64,000 nucleotides of DNA from Deltaproteobacteria bacterium (GCA_020060215.1 JAGVAP010000011.1:18852-82851); one strand, 5' to 3'; shown: positions 1 to 8,735, counted from the stretch's first letter. Numbers and translations are program-made. The notes: generated by a model not told the origin, from the sequence alone.

Positions 1-1
1 T

Positions 2-85
2 GTGGCGCTCAAGGGGCAGGGCCATGCCCGCTCCGGCACCCAGGCGCTTTATCTTGCGCTGAAGGCCATGAACGGCATGGACTGA
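2..85 (+). CDS. C-terminal fragment of an unrecognised protein (cut by window edge)
   Basis: An open frame enters from the left edge and stops with TGA at 83-85, encoding 27 residues that end ALYLALKAMNGMD. It is followed directly by a strong promoter for the next operon, so it looks like the true 3' end of an upstream gene. Too little is visible to name a family. Confidence 0.4.
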   Translation: MALKGQGHARSGTQALYLALKAMNGMD

Positions 86-104
86 GACGAGCAAGACCGA
101 TTTC

Positions 105-133
105 TTGACAGAGACAGAACCCGCTCCTATACT
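105..133 (+). promoter_or_regulatory. Sigma-70-type promoter of the ABC transporter operon
   Basis: TTGACA at 105-110 and TATACT at 128-133 are separated by exactly 17 bases, a near-perfect housekeeping promoter. Predicted transcription start is about position 140, immediately before a foldable leader. Confidence 0.8.
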
Positions 134-139
134 CGCCCT

Positions 140-231
140 GTAAGTACCTTTCTCCGCGAGATGGCAATGGTTCGCCCTGAGGTATCGAAAGACAGCTGTC
201 AGCTCCCCGATCCGGTGGGGAGCTTTTGTTT
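140..231 (+). promoter_or_regulatory. Structured 5' leader with attenuator-like terminator (candidate riboswitch)
   Basis: Starting about 4 bases after the predicted start, GUACCU (144-149) can pair with AGGUAU (180-185) to close a helix around an inner GGC/GCC hairpin (163-174). A self-complementary GACAGCUGUC follows (191-200). Then comes an 8-bp hairpin (201-208 with 217-224) followed by a T-rich run (CTTTTGTTT), the form of an intrinsic terminator, ending just before the ribosome binding site AGGAGAG (about 232-238). Promoter, aptamer-sized fold and terminator before a transporter gene is classic riboswitch architecture. The ligand class is not identified; the xanthine-I (NMT1-motif) class is worth testing because that motif was named for lying upstream of NMT1-family genes. 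Confidence 0.55.
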
Positions 232-242
232 AGGAGAGAGCA

Positions 243-1232
243 ATGAAATCTGTGATCTTGCTGTTATGGTTATGTCTGATGGGGATGCTTCCGGCGGGAG
301 GTCTATCCGCCGAGGCCGCTGAGCCCGGGCGGTCGGATGGAGCTCCACTGAAGGTCGCCCTTTTGCCCATCCTGGATTCGCTCCCTTTCCATGTGGCCCA
401 GGAAAAGGGGATGTTTGCCGAACGCGGCATCGAGGTCCAGGCCGTGCCGGTGGCCAGTGCCATCGAAAGAGATCAACTCATGCAGTCCGGCCGGATCGAC
501 GGTATGCTGACGGAACTGAATACGACGGCCGCTTTCAACCGCGAAGCCCTGCGGATCAAGATCGTCCGTTTGGCAAGGATCGCCTATCCCCATTTCCCGC
601 TGTTTCGGATCCTCTCTGCACCCGGCAGCTCTATCCGCACCGTTTCCGATCTGAGAGGCGTCGGGATCGCCGTTGCACGGAACACGGTCATCGAATACGT
701 GGCCGATCGGCTGCTGGAGGCCAAAGGGCTCAAGCAGGACCGGATCGTCAAGCAGTCCGTACCCGTGATCCCGGAACGGTTCCAGCTCCTCCTGCAGGGC
801 CGGATCAAGGCGGCCGTTCTTCCGGATCCGCTCGCGAGGAGCGCCATGGAATCGGGAGCCCACGAGGTCGTGGCGGATTCGGAATTCCCGGTGTACGGCG
901 TAAGCGTGCTTGCGTTTCGCGCAGAGAGCCTCGACACCAGAAGGGAGGCTGTGCGGTCGTTCCTGGATGGTTGGGATCGTGCCTCTTCGTGGATCAACGA
1001 CCACCCGGAGGAGGCCCTTGCCGTGCTCCTGCGGAGAATTCCCATGCCGGAGAATGTACGTCGTACGTACAAGGTTCCACCCTTTCCGGGAAACGGGGTT
1101 CCCAGCCGTGAGCAGTGGGAGGATGTGATTCAATGGATGCAGGCAAGAGGACTGTTGGAGGGCACGGTCTCCTATGAGAGCTCCGTGACTGCCGAGTTTC
1201 TGCAAAATCACGCGCCGCAAATCTCCAGATGA
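243..1232 (+). CDS. ABC transporter substrate-binding protein, NMT1/SsuA family
   Basis: A 329-residue periplasmic binding protein. Residues 1-25 form a signal peptide (hydrophobic LLLWLCLMGMLPAGG, then AEA). The mature part opens with the family signature of a short strand (LKVALLPILDSLPFHVAQ) and KGMFAERGIEVQ, as in SsuA, ThiY and NrtA-like proteins, and continues through the DLRGVGIAV and LDGWDRASSWI segments typical of NMT1-like binders. It probably delivers a small organic solute to the ATPase and permease encoded next; the substrate cannot be read from sequence. Its stop overlaps the ATPase start (ATGA). Ribosome binding site AGGAGAG lies about 5 bases before the ATG. Expression is probably controlled by the leader RNA upstream. 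A menaquinone-type prenyltransferase ends the operon, so a quinone-pathway or aromatic substrate is possible but unproven. Confidence 0.85.
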   Translation: MKSVILLLWLCLMGMLPAGGLSAEAAEPGRSDGAPLKVALLPILDSLPFHVAQEKGMFAERGIEVQAVPVASAIERDQLMQSGRIDGMLTELNTTAAFNREALRIKIVRLARIAYPHFPLFRILSAPGSSIRTVSDLRGVGIAVARNTVIEYVADRLLEAKGLKQDRIVKQSVPVIPERFQLLLQGRIKAAVLPDPLARSAMESGAHEVVADSEFPVYGVSVLAFRAESLDTRREAVRSFLDGWDRASSWINDHPEEALAVLLRRIPMPENVRRTYKVPPFPGNGVPSREQWEDVIQWMQARGLLEGTVSYESSVTAEFLQNHAPQISR

Positions 1233-2002
1233 TCGAGATCAAAGGGCTCAGTTTCGGCTACCCGGGCCGCCCCAGGATATTCGAGGGATACAGCCTCTCC
1301 GTCGGAAGGGGGGAGGCATGGTCGATCATCGGCCCCTCCGGATGCGGAAAAACCACCTTTCTTTATCTCCTGGCCGGGCTTCTCAAACCGACGGCGGGCG
1401 CGGTCCTGATCGGCGGAAACCCTGTCCGGCGCCCCAGGCCGAGGACCGGGCTGGTGCTCCAGGACCATGGCCTTCTCCCGTGGGCGACCGTAGAGGAAAA
1501 TGCGATGCTGGGATGGGTGATCCGGGGCTTCTACGGCCCCGACGGCAAGCACAGTCCCACCGATGCCGGCGTCGACAGGGGCGCCGCTCTGCAGAAGGTC
1601 CATGGTTGGCTGACAAGACTTCGGATCGACGCGCTTCGGGACAAGTATCCTTCCCACCTCTCCAAGGGACAGCGGCAGAGGGCCGCCATCGCCCGCACCC
1701 TGTCCCTGGAGCCGGACCTCCTGCTCATGGATGAGCCCTTTTCGGCCCTGGATGCGGTGATCCGGGAAGATCTCCACAGGACCATGCTTTCGTATCAGCA
1801 CGAATCCGGCATCACGAGCATCGTGGTCACCCACGACATCGAGGAGGCCCTTGTGGTGGGCAGGCGCATCCTGGTCCTGAGCGCCCAGTGCAACCGGACC
1901 GCGACGGTGCTCGAGAATCCGGTGGAGGAGGGCGATGGGCCGGGTTCCCGGGTGTTCCGGCAGAGGCTGGAATACCTGCGGCGGAAGCTGGAAGTGTCGT
2001 AA
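1229..2002 (+). CDS. ABC transporter ATP-binding protein (nitrate/sulfonate/NMT1-type)
   Basis: A 257-residue ATPase with Walker A GPSGCGKTT (about residues 36-44), Q-loop VLQDHGLLPW, signature LSKGQRQRAAIARTL, Walker B LLLMDEPFSALD and switch histidine VVTHDIEEA. Similar in length and motifs to SsuB/TauB. It powers the importer formed with the substrate-binding protein and permease. Translation is coupled to the upstream gene by a 4-base ATGA overlap. The ABC signature is LSKGQ rather than LSGGQ, a tolerated variant. The insert around residues 97-115 (GFYGPDGKHSPTDAG) is longer than usual for the family. Confidence 0.92.
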   Translation: MIEIKGLSFGYPGRPRIFEGYSLSVGRGEAWSIIGPSGCGKTTFLYLLAGLLKPTAGAVLIGGNPVRRPRPRTGLVLQDHGLLPWATVEENAMLGWVIRGFYGPDGKHSPTDAGVDRGAALQKVHGWLTRLRIDALRDKYPSHLSKGQRQRAAIARTLSLEPDLLLMDEPFSALDAVIREDLHRTMLSYQHESGITSIVVTHDIEEALVVGRRILVLSAQCNRTATVLENPVEEGDGPGSRVFRQRLEYLRRKLEVS

Positions 2003-2004
2003 AG

Positions 2005-2073
2005 ACGTGTAACGTGAACGTGCAACGTGGACGAAAGAAAGTCACCTCGTACACGCTACACGCTTCACGTACA
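2005..2073. repeat. Intergenic ACGTG-word repeat with inverted arm
   Basis: The left arm repeats a word around AACGTG (GTGTAACGTG, AACGTGCAACGTG) and the right arm repeats its complement (CACGCTACACGC, TTCACGTAC). The arms could fold into an imperfect hairpin inside the ABC operon, between the ATPase and permease genes. Confidence 0.6.
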
Positions 2074-2108
2074 GGATCAATGAAATCGGAAAGAAGTGGT
2101 GAAGCGGC

Positions 2109-2867
2109 ATGAAAGGAACCTCGAGGCCGGCCAGCATGCTCGTGGGACTTGCCATGTTTTTCGTTCTATGGCAGGTCCTTGCCTGGATCGTCCACAGGCC
2201 CGTGCTCCCTGCGCCGGCCGTGGTCCTCCCGGTCTTTCTCGATGCCCTCACAGGGAGCCTGGGTGTCCATTTCCTTGCGAGCACGGCGCGGGTCCTGTGC
2301 GCCATCGCCTTGTCCGTGATCCTTGCGGTTCCCATCGGACTGGGGCTGGGTCAGTTCAAACAGGTCGACCGCGTCTTCTCTCCCCTCATCGCGATCCTGT
2401 ATCCGATCCCCAAGATCGTGCTCCTGCCGGTGGTGTACATCCTGGTCGGCATCACGGACGTTTCCAAGGTGCTCCTCATCTCGCTCATCCTCTTCTTCCA
2501 GGTCCTGGTCGTGGTCAGGGATGAGGCCGCGGCACTCCATCCGGAACTGATCCAGTCCGTGCGCTCCCTTGGGGCGGGCAGAAAGGCCCTTTTCCGTTAC
2601 GTGTATCTGCCCGCAAGCCTTCCTGCCGTTCTCACGGCCATCCGCGTATCGGTCGGCACAGCGATAGCGGTGCTCTTCATAGCCGAACAGTCCCTGACCC
2701 ATTACGGGCTGGGGTACTACATCGTCGTGGAGACCTACCAGGTCCTGAGGTACCCGGAGATGTATGCCGGTATCCTGGCCATGAGTCTTCTCGGCGTCTT
2801 TCTGTATCTCGCGATCGAGACCGTGGAAAGGCGCGTGAACCGCCATCTCTATTCGGAGGGGGGTTGA
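2109..2867 (+). CDS. ABC transporter permease (SsuC/TauC-like)
   Basis: A 252-residue inner-membrane protein with about six hydrophobic segments. The BPD_transp_1 region is recognisable, including the EAA-type cytoplasmic loop around residues 150-170 (IQSVRSLGAGRKALFRYVYLP), which contacts the ATPase. Length and layout match permeases of nitrate/sulfonate/taurine-type importers. It lies about 100 bases after the ATPase gene, the gap being filled with a short-word repeat, and 20 bases before the prenyltransferase start. It is the membrane channel of the NMT1-type importer. Confidence 0.9.
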   Translation: MKGTSRPASMLVGLAMFFVLWQVLAWIVHRPVLPAPAVVLPVFLDALTGSLGVHFLASTARVLCAIALSVILAVPIGLGLGQFKQVDRVFSPLIAILYPIPKIVLLPVVYILVGITDVSKVLLISLILFFQVLVVVRDEAAALHPELIQSVRSLGAGRKALFRYVYLPASLPAVLTAIRVSVGTAIAVLFIAEQSLTHYGLGYYIVVETYQVLRYPEMYAGILAMSLLGVFLYLAIETVERRVNRHLYSEGG

Positions 2868-2887
2868 GTCACCATGGGGAGGTCGGC

Positions 2888-3778
2888 GTGAAACGTGGAA
2901 TCGGAGCCTGGCTGCTGGCCATCAGGCCACGCACCCTTCCGGCCGCCGTTTCTCCCGTCGTGGTGGGGACGGCTGCGGCCGCTGCCGACCATGGGATGCG
3001 ATCCTACCCCGCGGCCGCTGCATTTGCCGGTGCGCTCCTTCTGCAGGTCGGTGTGAACCTGGCCAACGATTACTTCGACTACACCAAGGGCGTCGATACG
3101 GCGGAGAGGCTGGGACCCGTGCGGGTGACCCAGAGCGGTCTGATTCCTCCCCGGGAGGTCCTGGGGGGCATGTTCCTGGCCTTCTTCCTGGCCACGGCCG
3201 CGGGGACTTACCTGGTCTGGGAGGCGGGGTGGGTTGTGGCCGTGATCGGGGCTGCGTCCATCCTGGCGGCCGTGCTTTACAGCGGTGGACCGTTTCCCCT
3301 CGCCTCCCACGGACTGGGCGACCTCTTCGCCTTCCTCTTCTTCGGTCCGGTCGCGGTCTGCGGCACCTACTATGTGCAGACACTCCGCCTCAACCTCACC
3401 TCCCTGCTGATCTCCCTGCCGATCGGGTTCCTGGTCGCATCCATTCTGGTGGTGAACAACCTCAGAGACATATCCACGGATCTGAAGGTGGGCAAGCGAA
3501 CGCTGGCCGTGGTCCTCGGCGCCAGGGGCGCAAGGGTGGAGTATGGGTTGCTTCTGATGACAGCCTATGGGCTGACCGTCATCCTTGCGGCGCTCGGGTC
3601 CATTCCGTCGTGGGGACTTCTGCCCCTTCTGTCCGCCCCAATGGCACTGAAGCTGATTCGATCGCTGCAGGTCTTGTCGGGCGGGGGCCTCAACCGGGCC
3701 CTTGCAGATACCGCCAGGCTCACCCTCATGTTCAGCCTTCTCATCTCCCTCGGGCTGCTCGTCCCTCTGTTGCGGTGA
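2888..3778 (+). CDS. menA: UbiA-family prenyltransferase, MenA-like (1,4-dihydroxy-2-naphthoate polyprenyltransferase)
   Basis: A 296-residue polytopic membrane enzyme. The first Asp-rich motif NDYFDYTKGVD (about residues 60-70) and the second, NNLRDISTDLKVGKRT (about 195-210), bind Mg-diphosphate of the prenyl donor. The start IRPRTLPAAVSPVVVGTA is characteristic of MenA. It would attach the polyprenyl tail to the naphthoate head group in menaquinone synthesis. I chose the GTG at 2888 because GGGGAGG (2877-2882) sits just upstream; a TTG at 2864 is possible but lacks a good site. It may be co-transcribed with the ABC importer. Other UbiA enzymes share the motifs, so substrate assignment is from the N-terminal pattern. 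Confidence 0.8.
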   Translation: MKRGIGAWLLAIRPRTLPAAVSPVVVGTAAAAADHGMRSYPAAAAFAGALLLQVGVNLANDYFDYTKGVDTAERLGPVRVTQSGLIPPREVLGGMFLAFFLATAAGTYLVWEAGWVVAVIGAASILAAVLYSGGPFPLASHGLGDLFAFLFFGPVAVCGTYYVQTLRLNLTSLLISLPIGFLVASILVVNNLRDISTDLKVGKRTLAVVLGARGARVEYGLLLMTAYGLTVILAALGSIPSWGLLPLLSAPMALKLIRSLQVLSGGGLNRALADTARLTLMFSLLISLGLLVPLLR

Positions 3779-3882
3779 GCTGCTCCTGATGGGTTTCGCT
3801 ACCGCTCCACCCATCCTACAATGGGTTTCGCTACCGCTCCACCCATCCTACGGTTCTGCTCGTCCCTCTGCTGCGGTGAGCT
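3764..3882. repeat. Two tandem REP-like units inside a duplicated menA 3' end
   Basis: Two copies of a 31-base unit (starting GATGGGTTTCGC and ending CCACCCATCCTAC) lie head to tail at 3789-3819 and 3821-3851. They are flanked by a direct repeat of the last coding bases of menA plus its stop (about 27 bases, CTGCTCGTCCCTCTG...GTGAGC) with one mismatch. The same unit recurs at 8828-8858 and 52775-52805, and in inverted form near 8765 and 52717. Confidence 0.85.
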
Positions 3883-3942
3883 TCCCATTCCGGCCAGGGG
3901 CCGCAAAAATACAGGCTATACTCCATTTGTTTCCCTGCTCGA

Positions 3943-3972
3943 TTGACCGATTCTGGCCCTGTGGGGTATGTT
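3943..3972 (+). promoter_or_regulatory. Candidate promoter for the sdh/acn/gltA genes
   Basis: TTGACC (3943-3948) and TATGTT (3967-3972) are separated by 18 bases, about 75 bases before the sdhA start. This is a reasonable but not strong sigma-70 match. Confidence 0.35.
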
Positions 3973-4045
3973 CGAGTACACCCCTGGTCGATATCCTTTG
4001 GTACTGCCACATCCCCCATAACGCCGAACCGGGTCGGAGAGAGAG

Positions 4046-5764
4046 ATGATCTTCAGGCATGATGTCGTCATCGTAGGTGCAGGTCTTGCGGGACTCAGGG
4101 CTGCGGTCGAAGTGGCGGGCAGAGCGGACGTGGCCCTCATCAGCAAGCTCTACCCCACCCGCTCCCATTCCGGCGCAGCCCAGGGGGGGATCGCTGCGGC
4201 CCTCGGCAACGAGGAACCCGATTCCTGGGAATGGCACATGTACGACACGGTCAAGGGGAGCGATTTCCTCGCGGATCAGGACGCCGCGGAGGTGCTCGCC
4301 GTGGATGCGGCCAGGGCGGTGTACGAGCTGGAGCACATGGGGGTGCCTTTTAACCGCAACGGAGAGGGGGCCATCGCCCAGAGGGCCTTCGGAGGCCATA
4401 CGGGCGAGCATGGGAAGAGACCCATCAAACGGGCCTGCCACGCGGCGGATCGGACCGGGAGGGTGATCATGGACACCCTTTACCACGAGGCCGTGCGGAA
4501 AGGGATCCGGGTCTACTCCGAGTTCTATCTCATGGATCTGCTCCACAGGGATGGGCGGATCACCGGACTGGCCGCCTATGAACTGGCGAACGGGGAAGTC
4601 CACGTGTTCGAGGCCAAGGCGGTCGTCCTTGCGACCGGCGGCTTCGGAAAGGTCTACAAGACGACATCCAATTGTTTCGCGAATACGGGCGACGGGGTCT
4701 ACCTCGCATATCAGGCGGGCATCCCCCTCCAGGACATGGAATTCGTGCAGTTCCATCCGACCGGTATCCGGCACTTGGGGGTGCTCATCAGCGAGGCGGC
4801 CCGGGGTGAAGGGGGAGTGCTCCGGAACGGTCCGGGGGAGCGGTTCATGGAGAGGTATGCCCCGACCCTGAAGGATCTCGCCCCCAGGGACATGGTCAGC
4901 CGCGCCATCGCCCAGGAGGTCCGGCAGGGCAGGGGGGTGGACGGGATGGATTTCGTTCATCTCGATCTGACCCACCTGGGCACGGACCGCCTCGCAGAGA
5001 AACTTCAGGACATCTCCTCTTTTGTCCGCATCTATCTCGGTCTGGATCCGGCCAGGGACCTGATTCCGGTCGAGCCGACCTGTCATTACATGATGGGGGG
5101 CATACCCACCGACCTGGAGGGTGCGGTGCTGGGCCCCGACCTGGAACTTTTTCACGGCCTCTATGCCGCCGGCGAATGCGCCTGCGTTTCGGTGCATGGG
5201 GCGAACAGGCTCGGCTGCAACTCGCTCCTGGACCTGGTGGTATTCGGAAGGCGTGCAGGCAAGAGGATCCTGCAGGATCTGGACCACCTGGAAGGCGGGC
5301 CGGTGCCAGACGGGGCGGATGAAGCTCGCTCCAAGCTGGAGCGGATCAAGGGCCGCCGGAAAGGAGTGAGGCCCCATATCCTCCGGACGCGGGTGCAGGA
5401 GATCATGTCGGAGTCCTGCTCGGTCTACAGGAACTCTGCCGGACTGCTGAACGGGCTGGAAGCCGTTCGGGGACTCATCGCCCGCCTCGAGGAGGTTTCG
5501 CCGGACGACAAGGGGCGCCGGTTCAACACGGACCTGACCGACTGCATCGAGCTCGAGTGCCTCCTCACGCTTTCCGAGGTCATCCTGGTCTCGGCGGAGG
5601 CCAGGGAGGAGAGCAGGGGGGCCCACTTCAGGGAGGACTTCCCCGCGCGGGACGATCAGAACTGGCTCAAGCATACGCTGGTGCAGAGGACTGAAAAAGG
5701 TCCCATGGTCTCGTACAAACCCGTGACCATCACCCGATTTCAGCCGGTAGCGAGGGTGTATTAG
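4046..5764 (+). CDS. sdhA: Succinate dehydrogenase / fumarate reductase flavoprotein subunit
   Basis: A 572-residue FAD subunit. It has the dinucleotide-binding start [16 protein letters not shown], the [11 protein letters not shown] segment that carries the covalent-FAD histidine, the substrate-site segment QFHPTGI, and the second FAD-binding segment [19 protein letters not shown]. The C-terminus ([15 protein letters not shown]) is typical of the family. It interconverts succinate and fumarate, passing electrons to the iron-sulfur subunit encoded next. Ribosome binding site GGAGAGAGAG precedes the ATG. Direction (oxidative or reductive) cannot be judged from sequence. No cytochrome b anchor gene is adjacent, which is unusual. 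Confidence 0.93.
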   Translation: MIFRHDVVIVGAGLAGLRAAVEVAGRADVALISKLYPTRSHSGAAQGGIAAALGNEEPDSWEWHMYDTVKGSDFLADQDAAEVLAVDAARAVYELEHMGVPFNRNGEGAIAQRAFGGHTGEHGKRPIKRACHAADRTGRVIMDTLYHEAVRKGIRVYSEFYLMDLLHRDGRITGLAAYELANGEVHVFEAKAVVLATGGFGKVYKTTSNCFANTGDGVYLAYQAGIPLQDMEFVQFHPTGIRHLGVLISEAARGEGGVLRNGPGERFMERYAPTLKDLAPRDMVSRAIAQEVRQGRGVDGMDFVHLDLTHLGTDRLAEKLQDISSFVRIYLGLDPARDLIPVEPTCHYMMGGIPTDLEGAVLGPDLELFHGLYAAGECACVSVHGANRLGCNSLLDLVVFGRRAGKRILQDLDHLEGGPVPDGADEARSKLERIKGRRKGVRPHILRTRVQEIMSESCSVYRNSAGLLNGLEAVRGLIARLEEVSPDDKGRRFNTDLTDCIELECLLTLSEVILVSAEAREESRGAHFREDFPARDDQNWLKHTLVQRTEKGPMVSYKPVTITRFQPVARVY

Positions 5765-5798
5765 TCGTCACTCAACCCTCCTCGGATGGCGAACCCGG

Positions 5799-5838
5799 AG
5801 AGGTTCTACCGATCCGGCGGGAAGCAGCACAGGGTTCA
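5799..5838. repeat. 40-base interspersed repeat, copy 1
   Basis: A 40-base stretch beginning AGAGGTTCTACCGATCCGGC is identical to 10152-10191. A diverged relative occurs near 58115-58142. It contains CCGGCGGG, which can pair with the preceding CCCG-containing bases. It lies between sdhA and sdhB. Confidence 0.85.
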
Positions 5839-5947
5839 GGATTCAGTAAAGACCGTTGCAGTGAAGCGACATGTCGATCCAAAAGTGTAGGCCGCCAGCT
5901 CTGCTGGTGGAGCCGGGATTGGGCGAGGCGAGGGGGGGCCAATCAGC

Positions 5948-6667
5948 ATGGCGGAGATATCGCTCAGGGTTTTTCGCTTTGATCCGGAGGTCGATCGGGA
6001 AGGCCGCTTTGTGACCTACAAGGTCCAGGCGGACCCGACCGAAAGGATCCTGGATTGCCTCAATCGCATCAAGTGGGAACAGGACGGATCCCTGTCCTAC
6101 CGGATGTCCTGCGGGCATGGCGTGTGCGGGTCGGACGGGATGAAGATCAACGGCCGGTGCGGGCTCGCCTGCCAGAAACTGGTCAGGGAATACCAGGGCG
6201 AAGAGATCGTCGTCGAGCCCCTTCCATTCTACAGGGTGCAAAAAGATCTGGTCGTGGACCTGGACCCTTTTTTCGAGCGTGTCGATCTGATCAGGCCCTA
6301 CCTGATCAGCGAAGCCCCCGCACCGGAAAAAGAGCGCACACAGACCCATGAGGACAGTCAACGGCTGAAGGAGGCGATACGCTGCATCCTCTGCGCGTGC
6401 TGCATGGGGGCGTGTCCGGTGCTCAACGGGGAGAACGAACGCTTCATCGGCCCGGCCCCTCTGGTCTGGGTGTTCCGGTACATCTTCGATTCCAGGGACG
6501 ATGCGGCCCTGGAGCGATTGGCCCAGATGGACAACCCCGACGGTGCCTGGGGATGCAGGAATTATTTCGAGTGCACCCGCGTCTGTCCCAAGGAGATCCC
6601 CGTGACCAAGCAGATCAACATCATCAAGAGGGAGATCCGGAAGAAGCTTCCGAAGAAGACCGAATAG
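5948..6667 (+). CDS. sdhB: Succinate dehydrogenase / fumarate reductase iron-sulfur subunit
   Basis: A 239-residue subunit with an N-terminal 2Fe-2S domain (SCGHGVCGSDGMKINGRCGLAC, about residues 57-78) and a C-terminal domain for the 4Fe-4S and 3Fe-4S centres (CILCACCMGACP about 148-159, then CRNYFECTRVCPKEIP). These relay electrons from FAD toward the quinone. It is separated from sdhA by 183 bases holding a repeat rather than an anchor gene. The usual ligand spacing is present, so the clusters should be functional. Confidence 0.93.
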   Translation: MAEISLRVFRFDPEVDREGRFVTYKVQADPTERILDCLNRIKWEQDGSLSYRMSCGHGVCGSDGMKINGRCGLACQKLVREYQGEEIVVEPLPFYRVQKDLVVDLDPFFERVDLIRPYLISEAPAPEKERTQTHEDSQRLKEAIRCILCACCMGACPVLNGENERFIGPAPLVWVFRYIFDSRDDAALERLAQMDNPDGAWGCRNYFECTRVCPKEIPVTKQINIIKREIRKKLPKKTE

Positions 6668-6776
6668 GCCCATGCAGGAAATCATGCATCCTTCCCTGCG
6701 GATGCTTATGTTGATCTCGGATTCGTGAGGGTCTATTTGGGCCGATAGAGGAATGGAGAAGGGAGAGAGGATAAAG

Positions 6777-8735
6777 ATGGCACGCAATCTGACGCGAAAG
6801 ATCCTGGAAGACCACCTGGTAGAGGGGGAGCTGATCCCCGGGCAGGAGATCGCCGTGAAGATCGATCAGACCCTCCTGCAGGACGCCACGGGGACCGTGG
6901 CCATGCTGGAGTTCGAGGCCCTGAACATGGAGAGGGTGAAGGTGGGGCTGGCTGTCCAATATGTAGACCACAACATCCTCCAGACGAACAGCCATAACGC
7001 AGACGACCACGTCTACCTGCAGAGCGCATCCGCCCGGTACGGGATCCATTACAGCCCCCCGGGAAACGGCATCTCCCACCAGGCCCACATGGAACGGTTC
7101 GGCGTCCCGGGCATGACCTTGCTCGGGTCCGACAGCCACACGCCGGGGGCGGCGGGGGTCTCCATGCTCGGAATCGGCGCGGGCGGGCTCGACGTGGCCC
7201 TGGCGATGGCCGGAATGCCCTATCACATGCCCTGTCCCGTGGTCCTGGGGGTGCGGCTTACAGGGGAGCTTCCGGACTGGGTGAGCGCAAAGGACGTGAT
7301 CCTGGAGATGCTCCGAAGATACGGTGTCAAGGGGTGTGTCGGGAAGGTCGTGGAGTACTACGGCCCCGGTGTTCGATCCCTCTCCGCGACGGACCGGGAG
7401 ACCATCGGGAACATGGGGACCGAGCTGGGCGCCACCAGCAGCATCTTCCCGTCCGACGAACGGACCCGGGTCTATCTGGAATCGCAGAATCGGGGGGGGG
7501 CCTGGAAGGAGCTCTTTGCGGATGAAGGGGCCGACTACGACGAGCACGACGAGATCGATCTGACCAAAGTGGAGCCCCTGATCGCGATGCCGTCTTCTCC
7601 GGGCAATGTGGTGCCGGTCACCAAGGTGGCGGGGCTGCCGGTGGAGCAGGTCATTGTGGGGAGCAGCGTCAATTCCTCGTACCGGGACCTGATGGTCGTG
7701 GCGAGGACGGTGGAAGGCCGGCATTGCCATCCTCGCGTCTCCTTTCACGTCAACCCCGGGAGCAGGCAGGTCATGGAAAACGTGGCCCACACCGGAGGGA
7801 TGCTTCCCCTCCTCCGCAGCGGGGCGCGGATCCACGAGTCCGGCTGTCTGGGGTGCATCGGCATGGGGCAGGCCCCCGGGACCGGCCAGGTGAGCCTGAG
7901 GACCTTCCCGAGGAATTTCCCCGGACGCTCCGGCACCAAGGACGATCAGGTCTACCTGTGTTCGCCGGAGACCGCTGCCGCCGCCGCCCTCAGAGGCGTG
8001 ATCACCGATCCCAGGGAGCTCGGAAAGGAGATGGCCTACCCCAGGATCGAGGACCCCGAGAGGTACCTCATCGACGAGGAGTCCATCATCTCCCCGTCCG
8101 AAGATCTGAAGGAGACGGATGTCTTGAGGGGGCCGAACATCCGCCCGCTGCCCCATATGGAGCCCCTGCCGCAGACGCTCGCTGCGGAGGTGGCGATCAG
8201 GGTCGGCGACAATATCAGCACGGATACGATCATGCCTGCCGGCAGCAGGGTGCTCCCCTTCCGCTCCAACATCGAGGCGCTCAGCGAGTTCGTGTTCTAC
8301 CAGATCGATCCCGAATTCCACAGGACCTGCAAGAAGCTGGGAACGGCGGCCGTCATAGGAGGGGAGAACTACGGACAGGGATCGAGCCGGGAGCATGCCG
8401 CCCTTGCGCCGAGACATCTGGGGGTCCGAGTGAAGATCGCGAAGGGCTTCGCCAGGATCCATAAGGCCAACCTCTGCAACTACGGGATCCTTCCGCTGGT
8501 CTTCAAGGACCCCGCTGATTATGAGTCGATCCAGGAAGGGGACAGGATCGTGCTCTCGGATATCCGGAACCGGATATCGCGGGGGGATACGGAGATCCCG
8601 GTCGAGGTCGGGGAGAGGAAGATCATGACCGTCCTCGATGTATCGGAGCGCCAGAGAAAACACCTTCTCGCGGGGGGCACCCTGAACCATGTGCGAAATG
8701 AATTGAATGTGGACCTGGGCAAGGTGATGAAGTGA
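6777..8735 (+). CDS. acnA: Aconitate hydratase (monomeric, about 650 residues)
   Basis: A 652-residue aconitase that converts citrate and isocitrate. The 4Fe-4S ligands appear as SGCLGCIGMG (about residues 362-371) with an upstream cysteine around PYHMPCP or the equivalent; other family motifs are LLGSDSHTPGAAG, NVAHTGGMLPLL and, in the swivel domain, GGENYGQGSSREHAAL. The shorter length and these motifs match the aconitase form common in anaerobes and Deltaproteobacteria rather than the 890-residue AcnA. I chose the ATG at 6777 because GGGAGAGAGG lies 6 bases upstream; an in-frame ATG at 6753 has no such site. It stands between sdhB and gltA in one direction, consistent with a TCA gene cluster. 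Confidence 0.93.
   Translation: MARNLTRKILEDHLVEGELIPGQEIAVKIDQTLLQDATGTVAMLEFEALNMERVKVGLAVQYVDHNILQTNSHNADDHVYLQSASARYGIHYSPPGNGISHQAHMERFGVPGMTLLGSDSHTPGAAGVSMLGIGAGGLDVALAMAGMPYHMPCPVVLGVRLTGELPDWVSAKDVILEMLRRYGVKGCVGKVVEYYGPGVRSLSATDRETIGNMGTELGATSSIFPSDERTRVYLESQNRGGAWKELFADEGADYDEHDEIDLTKVEPLIAMPSSPGNVVPVTKVAGLPVEQVIVGSSVNSSYRDLMVVARTVEGRHCHPRVSFHVNPGSRQVMENVAHTGGMLPLLRSGARIHESGCLGCIGMGQAPGTGQVSLRTFPRNFPGRSGTKDDQVYLCSPETAAAAALRGVITDPRELGKEMAYPRIEDPERYLIDEESIISPSEDLKETDVLRGPNIRPLPHMEPLPQTLAAEVAIRVGDNISTDTIMPAGSRVLPFRSNIEALSEFVFYQIDPEFHRTCKKLGTAAVIGGENYGQGSSREHAALAPRHLGVRVKIAKGFARIHKANLCNYGILPLVFKDPADYESIQEGDRIVLSDIRNRISRGDTEIPVEVGERKIMTVLDVSERQRKHLLAGGTLNHVRNELNVDLGKVMK

Noticed and set aside
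140..231. Fluoride, TPP, Moco or guanidine riboswitch
   Set aside because: I compared the leader with the consensus features I remember for these classes and found no convincing match, so only a candidate structured leader is claimed.
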